DNA from: Rhizobium jaguaris
Lineage (GTDB): Bacteria > Pseudomonadota > Alphaproteobacteria > Rhizobiales > Rhizobiaceae
Direction of reading: 5' to 3'
Assembly: GCF_003627755.1 (NCBI RefSeq)
Contig: NZ_CP032694.1
Location: forward strand, 4,150,501 to 4,214,500
DNA: 64,000 bases
In this document: positions 1 to 9,987 of the stretch, one piece after another
How the letters are laid out: each line of letters opens with the position of its first letter
Position numbering within the stretch: the stretch's first letter is position 1
Notes under the pieces: model-generated
The model's input: the letters and a program-made list of their open reading frames with translations, nothing else
What the model was told of the DNA's origin: nothing
Database searches by the model: none
Made by a program: the position numbers and the translations under genes

Positions 1-662
1 TCATCCTCGTCGTCATCTCCGACATTGCGCGCGCGGCTCTGCGTGTTTTCATAGTCCTCTTCATCCTCCTCCTCGTCTTCCAGCAGGCTGCGGCCGACAA
101 TGCCGGCGGCAAACAGCATGAGCCAGGCGGCCGGGATCGCGAGAACGGAGCCGAACACGGTCGCGAAAACGCCGCTCGGATAGGTGCCGATGAAAAGAGC
201 GGGAAAGCGCAGAAGGATGTCGCCGATGACGCCGCCGATACCGTTCGGAATCGGCCAGGTCGGAGGTGCGGGGAAACAGGCAATGGAACCGGCAGCGACG
301 ATGGAGCCACCGACCCAGGCACCGAGACGGGCCGGCACCCGATGAACCTTGCGGTTGGAAATCAACGCGAAAGCCCAGGCGACGACCGGTAGCAGCGCGA
401 CGACCGAGGCAAGACCAAGTGCCTGCATCATTATGTCTGCAAAGGCAGCGCCTGGAAAACCGAGTATGTTCGTCGGCGCGTTGCTGGTGGCGTAGGAATA
501 GCTGGGGTCCATGACGTTCCATGTCGCCAGTGCCGCGACCGCGAGCGCCAGCAGGAACAGCAGCGCGAAGCCGCTGAGGCCCCTCACCTGCCGCCAAACG
601 ACCACCGAAAGCGAGAAGCGGTCGGGACGACCGCCCAACGCTGCCGAATTGCTTCTGCCCAT
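1..662 (-). CDS. ftsK: FtsK DNA translocase, N-terminal membrane part (partial)
   Basis: Reading the minus strand from the ATG at 662 gives about 220 residues that run off the left edge, so only the N-terminus is present. It starts MGRSNSAALGGRPDRFSLSV and then has several hydrophobic segments (about residues 30-50, 70-95, 105-125, 135-160 and 165-190), followed by an acidic EDEEEDEEDYEN stretch that begins the linker. This matches the four-to-five-helix membrane domain and charged linker of FtsK, the septal DNA pump that coordinates chromosome segregation with division. The motor and gamma domains lie outside the window. The family call rests on this layout, the rhizobial neighbourhood next to amtB, and the N-terminal sequence style. 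The start has only a weak ribosome site. Confidence 0.8.
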   Translation of the reverse strand, partial: MGRSNSAALGGRPDRFSLSVVVWRQVRGLSGFALLFLLALAVAALATWNVMDPSYSYATSNAPTNILGFPGAAFADIMMQALGLASVVALLPVVAWAFALISNRKVHRVPARLGAWVGGSIVAAGSIACFPAPPTWPIPNGIGGVIGDILLRFPALFIGTYPSGVFATVFGSVLAIPAAWLMLFAAGIVGRSLLEDEEEDEEDYENTQSRARNVGDDDED

Positions 663-827
663 AATATCCAGCCCGTTCGTTATCGAAAGCACAAGCGAAT
701 CGGCGTCATGCCACTCACCCAGTACGTCAGGTCTACCTAATCAGAGGAGGGTTAATGGCATGTTAACCATGCGAGCGAGGCAGGCGAATCAGTGAATTTA
801 TGGGCATGACGCGAGCGGTTGCGGGCA

Positions 828-857
828 TAAAAAAGGCCCGAACCAAGGTCCGGGCCA
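828..857 (-). terminator. Rho-independent terminator of glnK-amtB
   Basis: On the minus strand a GGCCCGGACC stem, TTGG loop and TTCGGGCC return arm are followed by a run of T (plus-strand A-run at 828-834). It sits about 90 bases after the amtB stop codon. Confidence 0.85.
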
Positions 858-943
858 AGAGCGGCTTATTTTTGAATAAAATAGGCCGCGACGGGATGTT
901 CAGCAGCGCCGGGAGCTTTGTCTCGGCGCCGCAATCTCCGGAT

Positions 944-2386
944 TTAGGAGCTGTGGTAAGCGGCTTCGCCATGGGAGGCGAGGTCGAGACCTTCGCGCTC
1001 GGCTTCCGGCGTTACGCGCAGGCCGACGATGATGTCGACGATCTTGTAGAGGATCGCCGAACCGATGCCGGACCACAGCAGCGTCGTCAGCACACCCTTG
1101 AACTGGGCCAGCAACTGCGTTGCGGTGCCCGGATAGGAGGCTGCGAAGTCTGCCGTCGAATAATCGACGATGCCTGCGCCGCCGAGGGCCGGGTTGACCA
1201 GGATGCCGGTCATCAGGGCGCCGAAGATACCACCGATGCAGTGTACGCCGAAGACGTCGAGGCTGTCGTCGTAGTTGAACTTGTTCTTCACGACATCGAC
1301 GAAGAAGTAGCAGATCGGCGAAACCAGAATGCCGAGGACGATGGAGCCCATCGGGCCGGCATAGCCGGCAGCCGGCGTGACGGCGACGAGGCCTGCGACG
1401 GCACCCGAAGCTGCACCGAGCATCGAAGCTTTGCCACGGGCGAAGGTTTCAACAACGCACCAGGAGAGAGCCGCAGCGGCGGTCGCAACGAAGGTGTTGA
1501 TCATGGCGAGCGAAGCGTAGGCATTGGCTTCAAGGTTCGAGCCGGCGTTGAAGCCAAACCAGCCGACCCACAGCAGCGATGCGCCGACCATGGTGAGCGT
1601 CATCGAATGCGGCGCCATGATCTCCTTCTTGTAGCCGGTGCGCTTGCCAAGCATGATAGCGCCGACCAGACCGGCAATACCGGCATTGATGTGAACGACC
1701 GTGCCGCCGGCGAAGTCGATGGCGCCGAAGCCGAAGACCATGCCCGACGCAGCCGTGTAAGAGCTCGGACCACCCCAGTACCAAACCATGTGGGCGATCG
1801 GGAAGTAGACGAAAGTGACCCACAGGAAGACGAAGAGCATGACGGCCGAGAACTTGATGCGCTCGGCGAAGGCGCCGACGATCAGAGCCGGCGTGATGCA
1901 GGCGAAGGTCATCTGGAAGCAGACATAGGTAAGCTCAGGAATGCCGACACCCTTTGTGAAGGTTTCAACGAGATCCTTCGAATCGGTGCTGACGCCGGCC
2001 AGGAAAGCCTTGGAGAAGCCGCCGACGAAGCTGTTCAGCGAGCCGCCGTCGGTGAAGGCGAGCGAATAGCCGTAGACGCACCAGATGATCATGACCATCG
2101 CGGTGATCATGAAGACCTGCATGAGAACGGACAGCATGTTCTTGGCGCGGACGAGGCCGCCGTAGAACAAGGCCAGGCCCGGAATGGTCATCAGAAGAAC
2201 GAGAACCGTGGAGACCAGCATCCAGGTATTGTCACCCTTGTCCATGGTGATCGCCGGAGCTGCGGCAGCGGCTGCCGGAGCTGCGGCCGGTGCGGCTTGC
2301 TGCGCAAAGGCAATCGCCGGCGCGAGCAAGGCCGCAGAAAGCGAACCTACCCGTGCAAGAGTGGAGGAAAGCTTAGTAGATGTCAT
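944..2386 (-). CDS. amtB: Ammonium transporter AmtB
   Basis: The 480-residue product carries a signal-peptide-like N-terminus (cleavage near AIAFAQQ), a short Ala/Pro linker and then about eleven membrane helices, the usual Amt topology. Recognisable Amt stretches include DKGDNTWMLVSTVLVLLMT, FYGGLVRAKNMLSV and GGTVVHINAGIAGLVGAIMLG, and the late GVHCIGGIFGALMTG segment contains one of the pore histidines. It conducts ammonium across the inner membrane and is blocked by the PII protein GlnK, whose gene lies 28 bases upstream on the same strand, so the two form the classical glnK-amtB operon. The ATG at 2386 was chosen over an upstream in-frame start because AGGGAG sits correctly before it and because the longer form would run through glnK. 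Confidence 0.97.
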   Translation of the reverse strand: MTSTKLSSTLARVGSLSAALLAPAIAFAQQAAPAAAPAAAAAAPAITMDKGDNTWMLVSTVLVLLMTIPGLALFYGGLVRAKNMLSVLMQVFMITAMVMIIWCVYGYSLAFTDGGSLNSFVGGFSKAFLAGVSTDSKDLVETFTKGVGIPELTYVCFQMTFACITPALIVGAFAERIKFSAVMLFVFLWVTFVYFPIAHMVWYWGGPSSYTAASGMVFGFGAIDFAGGTVVHINAGIAGLVGAIMLGKRTGYKKEIMAPHSMTLTMVGASLLWVGWFGFNAGSNLEANAYASLAMINTFVATAAAALSWCVVETFARGKASMLGAASGAVAGLVAVTPAAGYAGPMGSIVLGILVSPICYFFVDVVKNKFNYDDSLDVFGVHCIGGIFGALMTGILVNPALGGAGIVDYSTADFAASYPGTATQLLAQFKGVLTTLLWSGIGSAILYKIVDIIVGLRVTPEAEREGLDLASHGEAAYHSS

Positions 2387-2414
2387 CGCAAATAACTCCC
2401 TGATCGGCCGTGTC

Positions 2415-2816
<402 letters not shown>

Positions 2817-2839
2817 TCAGCAGCGACCGGCCATACACA

Positions 2840-2855
2840 TTCAAGGGGCGTGCCA
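2840..2855 (-). promoter_or_regulatory. Sigma-54 (RpoN) promoter of glnK-amtB
   Basis: The minus strand reads TGGCACG, four bases, TTGAA, close to the -24/-12 consensus TGGCACG-N4-TTGCA. It lies about 85 bases upstream of the glnK start, where NtrC-activated nitrogen promoters are expected. NtrC sites themselves were not resolved. Confidence 0.75.
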
Positions 2856-2978
2856 GATTCATGACACACTTATAACAAATTGAATTTTAAGGGATTTAAG
2901 GAAGGCAGCTAATAAAGAGGCACGCCTCGGCGCGCCAGGCGCCCAAATTAATAGCAATTTTATAAATTTGCACAGTGT

Positions 2979-3863
2979 TTAGGCATTTGCCTTTTTACGA
3001 ATCAACCCCTCCTGCGCAACCGACGCAATCAGGACACCGGATCTCGTAAAAAGACTGCCGCGGGCCAACCCTCGCGCGCCAGAAGCACTCGGACTATCCT
3101 GGGTGTAAAGCAGCCAGTCGTCGAGCTTGAACGGCCGGTGGAACCACATGGCATGGTCGAGGCTCGCCACCTGCAGCGCCGGGTCGAAGACCGACGTGCC
3201 ATGCGCATGCAGCGCCGCATCGATGAGCGTCATGTCCGAGAGATAGGCAAGCACGGCATTCTGGTAGAGCCGGTCGTCCGGTACCGGTCCCGTTAGCCGA
3301 ACCCAGATATCCTGCCGCTGGCTAGGCTGCGAACGGGAGAAATAATCATCGAGAGACACCGGACGGATTTCGATGGCCCGCTTCCGTTCCCAGTAGCGGC
3401 GGACATTCTCCGGCGCGTTGGCGATATAGCGTTCCTTGATTTGCTGTTCGTCCATCAGCTCTTCCGGAGCCGGCACATCAGGCATCTCGCCCTGATGCTC
3501 GAAGCCGGGCTCATCAATCTGGAACGAAGCCGTCATCGCAAAGATCGCCTTGCCATGCTGGATTGCCAGCACGCGGCGCGTATTGAAACTCGAGCCGTCC
3601 CGCAGGCGGTCGACCTGATAGAGAATCGGCACAGTGGGATCGCCGGGAAGCATGAAATAGGCGTGCAGCGAATGCACGAAGCGATCGTCCGCCACCGTTC
3701 GCTGCGCCGCGATCAGTGCCTGGCCGATAACCTGCCCGCCGAAGACGCGCTGCCAGCCGACCTGCGGACTGTTGCCGCGAAAGAGGTTCATCTCGATCGT
3801 TTCCAGATCCAGTGTCGCGAGCGTGACTTGCATGGCGGTCCGTTTCTCGTTTTCGCGCGACAT
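2979..3863 (-). CDS. tesB: Acyl-CoA thioesterase II
   Basis: The product has two hot-dog-fold halves. Diagnostic TesB stretches are visible: QVFGGQVIGQAL-like (here VFGGQVIGQALIAA), VHSLHAYFMLPGD, RRVLAIQHGKAIFAMTASFQ, the LDHAMWFHRPFKLDDWLLY block and SPSASGARGLARGSLFTRSGVLIASVAQEGL. It hydrolyses medium- and long-chain acyl-CoA to free fatty acid and CoA in the cytoplasm. Length from 3863 is 294 residues and from the inner ATG at 3833 is 284, bracketing the 286 of E. coli TesB; GGAG precedes the longer form, so the start is uncertain by ten residues. It is divergent from the UbiH-family gene. Confidence 0.92.
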   Translation of the reverse strand: MSRENEKRTAMQVTLATLDLETIEMNLFRGNSPQVGWQRVFGGQVIGQALIAAQRTVADDRFVHSLHAYFMLPGDPTVPILYQVDRLRDGSSFNTRRVLAIQHGKAIFAMTASFQIDEPGFEHQGEMPDVPAPEELMDEQQIKERYIANAPENVRRYWERKRAIEIRPVSLDDYFSRSQPSQRQDIWVRLTGPVPDDRLYQNAVLAYLSDMTLIDAALHAHGTSVFDPALQVASLDHAMWFHRPFKLDDWLLYTQDSPSASGARGLARGSLFTRSGVLIASVAQEGLIRKKANA

Positions 3864-3946
3864 TTTGAATGAACTCCGACGGTAGGAACGGCGAATGGGA
3901 TGCTCTATATAGAACAGGAAATGATAGTCGGACACGGGGAAGCGCT

Positions 3947-5161
3947 ATGTTGGACATGCTGGTAGTGGGTGGCGGTTATGTGGGTCTTGCCGCTGCGGTC
4001 GCCGTCAAGCAGGCAGCACCCCATCTTGACGTCATGGTCATAGAGGCAGCCCCGGAAACTGCCTGGAAAAAAGATATGCGTGCTTCGGCGATCATTGCCG
4101 CCGCCACGAAGATGCTGGAGGTGTTCGGCGTCTGGGAGGAGATCAAACCCGAAGCCGAGCCGATCACCAAGATGATCGTCACCGATTCGCGCACCGGCGA
4201 CCCCGTGCGCCCGGTATTTCTCACCTTCGACGGCGAAGTGGCGGAGGGCCAGCCCTTCGCTCACATGGTCCCGAACCTTGCCATGGTCGGCGCGCTGCGT
4301 GGCGCCTGCGAACGCCTCGGCATCACGATTCGCCACGGTGTCAGCGCAACGGACTTCAAGACGGGGGACGCCAACGTCGCGCTGACGCTTTCGGACGGCA
4401 GCGTGCTGGAAGCACGGCTGCTGGTCGCCTGCGACGGCGTGCGTTCCAAGCTGCGCGATATGGCTGGAATCAAGACCGTGATCTGGGACTACGGCCAGTC
4501 CGGTATCGTCGTGACGGTCGAGCATGAGCGGCCGCACAATGGCTGCGCCGAAGAACATTTCCTGCCCTCCGGCCCCTTCGCCATCCTGCCGCTGAAGAAT
4601 AATCGCGCCTCGCTCGTATGGACCGAGCGCACGCCCGATGCCGACCGGCTCGTCGCCTCCGACGACCTGGTGTTCGAAGAGGAACTGGAGCGCCGTTTCG
4701 GCCATAAGCTCGGCGCGCTGCACACGGTCGGGGACCGCCGCGCCTTCCCGCTCGGCCTGACGCTTGCCCGCGCCTTTGTCGCACCGCGCTTTGCGCTCGC
4801 CGGCGACGCGGCCCACGGCATCCACCCGATCTCCGGCCAGGGGCTCAATCTCGGCTTCAAGGATGTTGCGGCGCTGGCCGAAACCGTGGTCGAAGCCGAC
4901 CGCCTTGGGCTCGATATCGGCTCGATCAACATTCTCGAACGCTACCAGACTTGGCGGCGTTTCGACACCTTCCGCATGGGTGTCACGACCGACGTGCTGA
5001 ACCGGCTGTTCTCCAACGACATCACGCCGGTACGCATCGCCCGCGATTTCGGTCTCGGCCTCGTCGACCGGCTGCCGCAACTCAAATCCTTCTTCATCGG
5101 CCAGGCTGCGGGCACGGCTGCCAGGGACAATCCGCGGCTTCTCGCCGGAGAGGCGATCTGA
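3947..5161 (+). CDS. UbiH/UbiF/COQ6-family FAD hydroxylase
   Basis: The 404-residue flavoprotein starts with an FAD-binding Rossmann motif (MLVVGGGYVGLAAAVAVKQA). It contains the DG motif (LLVACDGVRSKLRD) and the COQ6/UbiH signature around GDAAHGIHPISGQGLNLGFKD. Such enzymes hydroxylate the polyprenylated ring during aerobic ubiquinone synthesis; which ring position cannot be told from sequence alone, and alphaproteobacteria often use broad-specificity members (UbiL/UbiM type). GGGGAAG stands before the ATG at 3947, which beats an upstream in-frame ATG that would overlap tesB's promoter. It is divergent from tesB. Confidence 0.88.
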   Translation: MLDMLVVGGGYVGLAAAVAVKQAAPHLDVMVIEAAPETAWKKDMRASAIIAAATKMLEVFGVWEEIKPEAEPITKMIVTDSRTGDPVRPVFLTFDGEVAEGQPFAHMVPNLAMVGALRGACERLGITIRHGVSATDFKTGDANVALTLSDGSVLEARLLVACDGVRSKLRDMAGIKTVIWDYGQSGIVVTVEHERPHNGCAEEHFLPSGPFAILPLKNNRASLVWTERTPDADRLVASDDLVFEEELERRFGHKLGALHTVGDRRAFPLGLTLARAFVAPRFALAGDAAHGIHPISGQGLNLGFKDVAALAETVVEADRLGLDIGSINILERYQTWRRFDTFRMGVTTDVLNRLFSNDITPVRIARDFGLGLVDRLPQLKSFFIGQAAGTAARDNPRLLAGEAI

Positions 5162-5326
5162 GCCCGCGAGACCGAAATGAAGCATGACTGGCCGGGCACC
5201 TCTGCCATCGGCCTAGACGACGGAAATCACCGTTAAGTCAAAACTGCCGATTCCCACAACGGAAGCGTCTTATTCGAAGTTCCGCATTTCGATGTCCATC
5301 CAGCCGCAGAATTGCCGGACCGCTCT

Positions 5327-6148
5327 TTATTCCGAGCGTCGCTGGTAGCGATAGGTTCCGGCCTCGACCGGCTTACATCCGGGCAGGGTCACCAACGCGC
5401 CCGACTTCGTTTCCCTTCCGGTGAGAATCGTCGGCGCGAGCACCGTCCCGAGACCGGCAACACAGGCGTGAATGGCAGCGTCGTCCGTGTCGAATGCATG
5501 GGCGAAGGAAAGGCTCGCTAGCGAAATATTGAACGTCTCGCACCAGAGCTTCCAGTCCCAGTTGCCCACACAGCATTGAAGAGCCGGTACGTCCCGAACG
5601 GCAATCTCCTGACTATTGGCATCTCTTGCCAGCAAGCTCGGAGAAATGACCGGACGGCGCAGGTCGTGAGCAAGGAATTCCCATCCCTCGGCCGTCTCGC
5701 CTGTTCGGAAATGACGGATGCTGACATCGGAGTCGAGGGCGGTGGGAAAACCTCGCGCAGAACTCGTTTCCACGCGAACGCGCACTTGCGGACAGAGAGC
5801 GCGAAAACGATCCAGTGACGGGATAAGCCAACGCAGCGCAAGCGATGTCGTCGCATGGACGCTGATTTCGTTTTCGTCGCGATAGAGGGCATCGGCCGAA
5901 CGCTCGATGAGCCTGATCGCCGGCGCGACCTCCTGATAGAACCGCCGCCCCACCTCGGTGAGAGAAACCGTGTTATTTCCTCGGCGGAAGAAGCTGACCC
6001 CAAGCTCGTCCTCAAGCTTTTTGAGCTGGTGGCTCACTGCACCGGAGGTAACGCCGAGTTCAGCGCCGGCGGCTGTCAGGCTTCCGGTGCGTGCCACGAT
6101 CGCGAACACCCGAACGGCGTTGAGAGAGACGCGGTGTCTTTCCTGCAT
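5327..6148 (-). CDS. LysR-type transcriptional regulator (GcvA-like)
   Basis: The 273-residue protein has an N-terminal winged helix-turn-helix (about residues 7-65, with FAIVARTGSLTAAGAELGVTSGAVSHQLKKLE) and a LysR substrate domain containing TTSLALRWLIPSLDRFRA, the pattern of GcvA/AmpR-like regulators. It is transcribed away from the MFS exporter gene across a 245-base spacer, the usual arrangement for a LysR protein controlling its neighbour. The effector is not predictable. Confidence 0.88.
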   Translation of the reverse strand: MQERHRVSLNAVRVFAIVARTGSLTAAGAELGVTSGAVSHQLKKLEDELGVSFFRRGNNTVSLTEVGRRFYQEVAPAIRLIERSADALYRDENEISVHATTSLALRWLIPSLDRFRALCPQVRVRVETSSARGFPTALDSDVSIRHFRTGETAEGWEFLAHDLRRPVISPSLLARDANSQEIAVRDVPALQCCVGNWDWKLWCETFNISLASLSFAHAFDTDDAAIHACVAGLGTVLAPTILTGRETKSGALVTLPGCKPVEAGTYRYQRRSE

Positions 6149-6393
6149 GAATTTTTCTCAATATCCCCTCAAATTACTCGTTTGAGTGTCATACGGAAAT
6201 CGAGCACAAGCGAAGGCGAGAAGGCTGCCAAAGCACGCGATACGATCAAACCAATATCACACCAGCACCGGAGCCATAGCACGAGTAGTCGCTGGATCAG
6301 CATTATTTTCTCTAATCTTAGCTCGCTTAGGAAAGCGTCGACCTTTCCTCAATTCGGCAGAAACCAAAAGCTACTCCTGTCCAAAGGTCTTTG

Positions 6394-7635
6394 ATGCTTT
6401 CCTTTCCACATCGCTACCGCGAATTGATCGTGCCTTCCGCGCCAATTGTCAGGATGTCCTTCCGCTCGCCCACAGTCCGTGCCGTCGCCGCCCTGTCGCT
6501 GACCCAGCTCATCGGCTGGGGCGCCACGTTCTGGTTGCCCGCGGTAACAGGACCTGCCATGGCCGGCGAGCTGGGCATGGCTCTGCCGATGGTCATGGCA
6601 GGACCGACGGTCATGCTTGTCGTCATGGCCACGGCGTCCTGGCCGATGAGCGGCATATTCGAGCGCCACGGCGCGCGCCCGATTATGGTCTTGGGATCGC
6701 TTTTGGGCGCAGCCGGCCTGCTGGTCATGGGCCTGGCCAACGATCCGATGTCCTATGTGCTGTCTTGGATTATGCTCGGCCTCGCCGGTACCTGCATGTT
6801 GACGACACCGGCGCAGATCGCGGTGACCGAGATCGCCGGCGAGAAAGCACGTCAGGCGCTCGGTGTGCTGATCCTGGCTGGCGGGCTGACATCAACGATC
6901 GTCTGGCCGCTGACGGGGCTTCTGCAGGCTCAGTGGGGCTGGCGCACGACGACGCTGGCCTATGCCACCCTCATGCTGCTTGTCTGCATGCCACTGCATT
7001 GGACCGCTCTTGCTCGGCGGCCCGGAAAAAAATTGTCTGTGAAGGCGACGGGCGAGCCCACCCCCATCGACAGGCCCAGCTTCGCCCTGCTGGCCACGAG
7101 CTTTGCCGCCAACGGCTTCGTAACCTGGGGCTTTGCCCTTACTATCATCATCCTGTTCGAGGCTGCCGGCCTTGATCACGCCAGCGCGCTGGCGGCCGCG
7201 GCCTTCATCGGAATTGCCCAATGGGCGGGGCGAATGGTCGATTTCCTCGGTGGCCGGCGCTGGTCGGGCTTCGTCACCGGACTTGCTGCCTCGGCCTTGT
7301 TTCCGTTGAGCTTCATCGCTCTTCTACTGACCAGTAACTTCGTCGGCGCCATGCTTTTCGCTACGCTCTACGGCATAGCCAGCGGTATCACCGCCGTCAC
7401 CCGCACCACGCTGCCGTTGCAGATTTTCCCCACCGGCACCTATGCCCGCGCATCGGCGCAGCTGGCGATGCCGCTCAACCTGTCCTTTGCCGCCGCACCG
7501 CCGGTATTCGCCGCCATCATGACGTCTGCCGGTCCCCGCGCGGCCTTATGGCTGGCCTTTGCGATCTCGATCTTCGCCTTCTGCGCGCTTTGGCTGCTGC
7601 ACCGCCGAATGAAGCGCGCGTCACAACAGAACTGA
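6394..7635 (+). CDS. MFS transporter
   Basis: The 413-residue protein has about twelve hydrophobic helices arranged in two halves with a central hydrophilic loop (about residues 205-230, RRPGKKLSVKATGEPTP). It begins near VRAVAALSLTQLIGWGATFWLP and contains FERHGARPIMVLGSLLGAAG, the MFS loop 2-3 region. It is an inner-membrane secondary transporter of unknown substrate, probably regulated by the divergent LysR protein. AAAGG six bases before the ATG at 6394 supports this start. It converges with the Trm112-like gene. Confidence 0.85.
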   Translation: MLSFPHRYRELIVPSAPIVRMSFRSPTVRAVAALSLTQLIGWGATFWLPAVTGPAMAGELGMALPMVMAGPTVMLVVMATASWPMSGIFERHGARPIMVLGSLLGAAGLLVMGLANDPMSYVLSWIMLGLAGTCMLTTPAQIAVTEIAGEKARQALGVLILAGGLTSTIVWPLTGLLQAQWGWRTTTLAYATLMLLVCMPLHWTALARRPGKKLSVKATGEPTPIDRPSFALLATSFAANGFVTWGFALTIIILFEAAGLDHASALAAAAFIGIAQWAGRMVDFLGGRRWSGFVTGLAASALFPLSFIALLLTSNFVGAMLFATLYGIASGITAVTRTTLPLQIFPTGTYARASAQLAMPLNLSFAAAPPVFAAIMTSAGPRAALWLAFAISIFAFCALWLLHRRMKRASQQN

Positions 7636-7751
7636 ATCCAGAATGTCGATTGAACGCAACACCATCTCCATCATGGCGCAAAGTTGCCATCCCATCGATC
7701 TTTGAGAAACCTGGACAGCCTATGCCTCACAATTCTGGAAGAAAACCCGCC

Positions 7752-7940
7752 TCAGTCCTCTATACGACGCGCTTCCGAGATCAGCATGATCGGAATGCCA
7801 TCGCGGATAGGATAGGCGAGCCTTGCTTTTTCCGACACCAGCTCGTTCTTCTCGCGATCGTAACTCAGGCGCCCCTTGGTGAGAGGGCAGACGAGCAGAT
7901 CAAGCAGTTTCGGGTCCACCTTGCTGACCGTGATGTCCAT
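7752..7940 (-). CDS. Trm112-like protein (UPF0434)
   Basis: This 62-residue protein has the signature [18 protein letters not shown] and [18 protein letters not shown]. It belongs to the small Trm112/YcaR group, in eukaryotes and archaea activators of methyltransferases; the bacterial role is largely unknown. Only one cysteine of the zinc knuckle remains (LVCPLT), as in many bacterial members. It follows the LON-domain gene by ten bases and has GGGGA before its ATG, so the two are probably co-transcribed. Confidence 0.9.
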   Translation of the reverse strand: MDITVSKVDPKLLDLLVCPLTKGRLSYDREKNELVSEKARLAYPIRDGIPIMLISEARRIED

Positions 7941-7950
7941 CGCAAATCCC

Positions 7951-8610
7951 CTACTGCATTACGGAATCGGTATCACCGAAGCGGGCGAGCACGATCTCGA
8001 TGATGGCGATGAAGGTTTCCGCCCTTGTCTTCAGGTCGGGCGCCTCAAGGAGCGCCTGTTTCTCGGCCGGATCAAAGGGCGCCATCATTGCCAGTGAATT
8101 CACCAGCGTCATATTGCTGGCGCGTTCGACACTTTCCCAATCCGCCTCCAGCTTGTTGGCGTCGAGATAGGCCCGGAAGGCGGACAGGAGCGACGAACGA
8201 TCGACGCTGTCTTCCTCGTCGCGCGACTTGAGGTCGGAAATGAAGGGCGTGATCCGGAAGGTGCGGTAGGGATGATGGGTGATGATCTCGTCCATCAGCC
8301 GGAAGCGGCAGATACCCGTCAGCGAAGTGATATAACGGCCATCTCCGGTCTCGGCAAAAGACGTGATGCGCCCGAGGCAGCCGACACGCGAAAGATGCGC
8401 CGCTTCCTGCGACTCGCTGAGCGCCGGCTGCACGATGCCGACCAGCCGGTTGCCGGCGATCGCCGCATCGAACATGGAGAGATAGCGCGGCTCGAAGATG
8501 TTGAGCGGCAATTGGCCGGTAGGTAAAAGCAGAGCGCCTGAGAGGGGGAACACAACCACCGATTCCGGCAGATCGCTTGGCTTCAGATATCTGGCATTGC
8601 CGACTTGCAT
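7951..8610 (-). CDS. LON substrate-binding-domain protein
   Basis: The 219-residue protein is a free-standing N-terminal LON domain: [29 protein letters not shown] is the typical opening beta-barrel segment, followed by the GRI...DGRYIT strands and a helical tail. It has no AAA+ ATPase or Ser-Lys protease part, so it is not Lon protease itself. Such proteins are common in alphaproteobacteria and presumably bind peptides or proteins. It is upstream of, and probably in one unit with, the Trm112-like gene. Confidence 0.88.
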   Translation of the reverse strand: MQVGNARYLKPSDLPESVVVFPLSGALLLPTGQLPLNIFEPRYLSMFDAAIAGNRLVGIVQPALSESQEAAHLSRVGCLGRITSFAETGDGRYITSLTGICRFRLMDEIITHHPYRTFRITPFISDLKSRDEEDSVDRSSLLSAFRAYLDANKLEADWESVERASNMTLVNSLAMMAPFDPAEKQALLEAPDLKTRAETFIAIIEIVLARFGDTDSVMQ

Positions 8611-8851
8611 GATTTCCGTCCCGCTAGATCACTGCGTCGTGCATCTCGATTAGACACGCAGGAACGATACCTCCGCGGCGATTATCCCGTCACACGCCGC
8701 GCCAAAGGACAATGTGGACCGCTCTCCTGAAAACACAAGAGCATTTCCGGGCGAAACTTGGAAGCATTTTACCTTCAACTACATTAGAGGCAGGCGCGAT
8801 TCTCCAAACGGAACAACCGCGCCGACTTCCGCCCCTCGAATGCGCCACGCC

Positions 8852-9829
8852 TCAAGAAAACAGGATCGATGAAAGCTTGCGACGCGCGGCGATGGTCGCC
8901 GGATCCTTCGGACCCCAAACCTCGAAGAATTGCAGCAACTGACGGCGCGCACCATCGTCGTCGAAGGCGCGGTCGCGGCGCATGATCGTCAGCAGATGCT
9001 CGGCCGCCTCGTCGCGCTTACCTTCGACATTGCGGATCTTGGCGAGTTTGACGCGCTGCTCGTGGTTGTCCGGATTGAGCGCCAGCTCATGCTCGAGCGC
9101 TACCGGATCGCCGAGCTTGCGAGCTTCTTCGATCTGATCGAGCTTCTTCACCACGGCCTGGATGCCGGCATCGTTGGCAAGCGTTTCCGGCAGATCCGTC
9201 AGCGCCTCGCGCGCCCGCTGGCTCTGGCCGGCGGCAATCATACATTCGGCCATGCCGGCAAGCGCCTTGGCATTTTCCGGGTCGGCCTGCAGCACCGCAC
9301 CGAACAGCTCGGCGGCGCCATTGATATCGCCGCCCGCAAGAAGACCGGCTGCTTCTTCCAAAATCGCTTCGATTTCCGCCGCCTGATCGCCGGCTCCGTC
9401 AGCCGGGCCGCCCAGGCGATCGACGAACTGGCGAACCTGGCTTTCCGGAATGGCGCCCATGAAACCGTCGGCCGGACGGCCATTGACGAAGGCGATAACG
9501 GCCGGAATCGATTGGATGCCGAGCTGACCGGGAATGGCCGGATGATCGTCGATATTCATCTTGACCAGCTTGACGCGGCCCTTGCCTTCATTGACGACCT
9601 TTTCCAGAACCGGCGTCAGTTGCTTGCATGGGCCACACCAAGGCGCCCAGAAATCCACCAGCACCGGCTGGTTGCGGGATTCCTCGATAACGTCCCGGGC
9701 AAAATTCGCCGTCGTCGTGTCCTTGATGGGTGAGGGGCCGCCGGATGACACAGGTGCAGCACCGTATGATGCCGAGGCCGACATCTGGCCGCCGAAAGAA
9801 GCGTTATAGGGATTGTTTGAACCACTCAT
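8852..9829 (-). CDS. Thioredoxin-TPR protein (CnoX/YbbN-like)
   Basis: The 325-residue protein starts with a flexible Gly/Ser/Ala segment, then a thioredoxin domain (about 40-150) with the active site WAPWCGPCKQ (Cys65, Cys68), then a helical TPR-like region (about 170-325, for example LLAGGDINGAAELFGAVLQADPENAKALAGMAECMIAAG). This is the architecture of CnoX/YbbN chaperedoxins, which hold unfolded proteins and protect them from over-oxidation. E. coli CnoX has lost the first cysteine, whereas this copy keeps CGPC and should be redox-active. GGGAGA precedes the ATG at 9829. Confidence 0.9.
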   Translation of the reverse strand: MSGSNNPYNASFGGQMSASASYGAAPVSSGGPSPIKDTTTANFARDVIEESRNQPVLVDFWAPWCGPCKQLTPVLEKVVNEGKGRVKLVKMNIDDHPAIPGQLGIQSIPAVIAFVNGRPADGFMGAIPESQVRQFVDRLGGPADGAGDQAAEIEAILEEAAGLLAGGDINGAAELFGAVLQADPENAKALAGMAECMIAAGQSQRAREALTDLPETLANDAGIQAVVKKLDQIEEARKLGDPVALEHELALNPDNHEQRVKLAKIRNVEGKRDEAAEHLLTIMRRDRAFDDDGARRQLLQFFEVWGPKDPATIAARRKLSSILFS

Positions 9830-9987
9830 GAGTATCTCCCGCTTACCGGCACTCTGGACCTTTAAAGCATGATTCCAAAAAGAACGAAGCGAATCTTGGA
9901 TAAAATCATGCTCAATGAAATAGCCTGAGCGACAGGACAATTCGAAGATAAGTCATCTCGCTCTAATCGCAGCGTTAAAATCGTATG

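Noticed and set aside
800..2395. 531-codon open frame antisense to amtB
   Set aside because: It is a product of the GC-rich codon pattern of amtB; the sense frame is an unmistakable Amt protein and the antisense product has no family features.
3905..5185. 426-codon open frame antisense to the UbiH-family gene
   Set aside because: The sense strand has FAD motifs and a good ribosome site; the antisense protein is low in structure and unlike any family.
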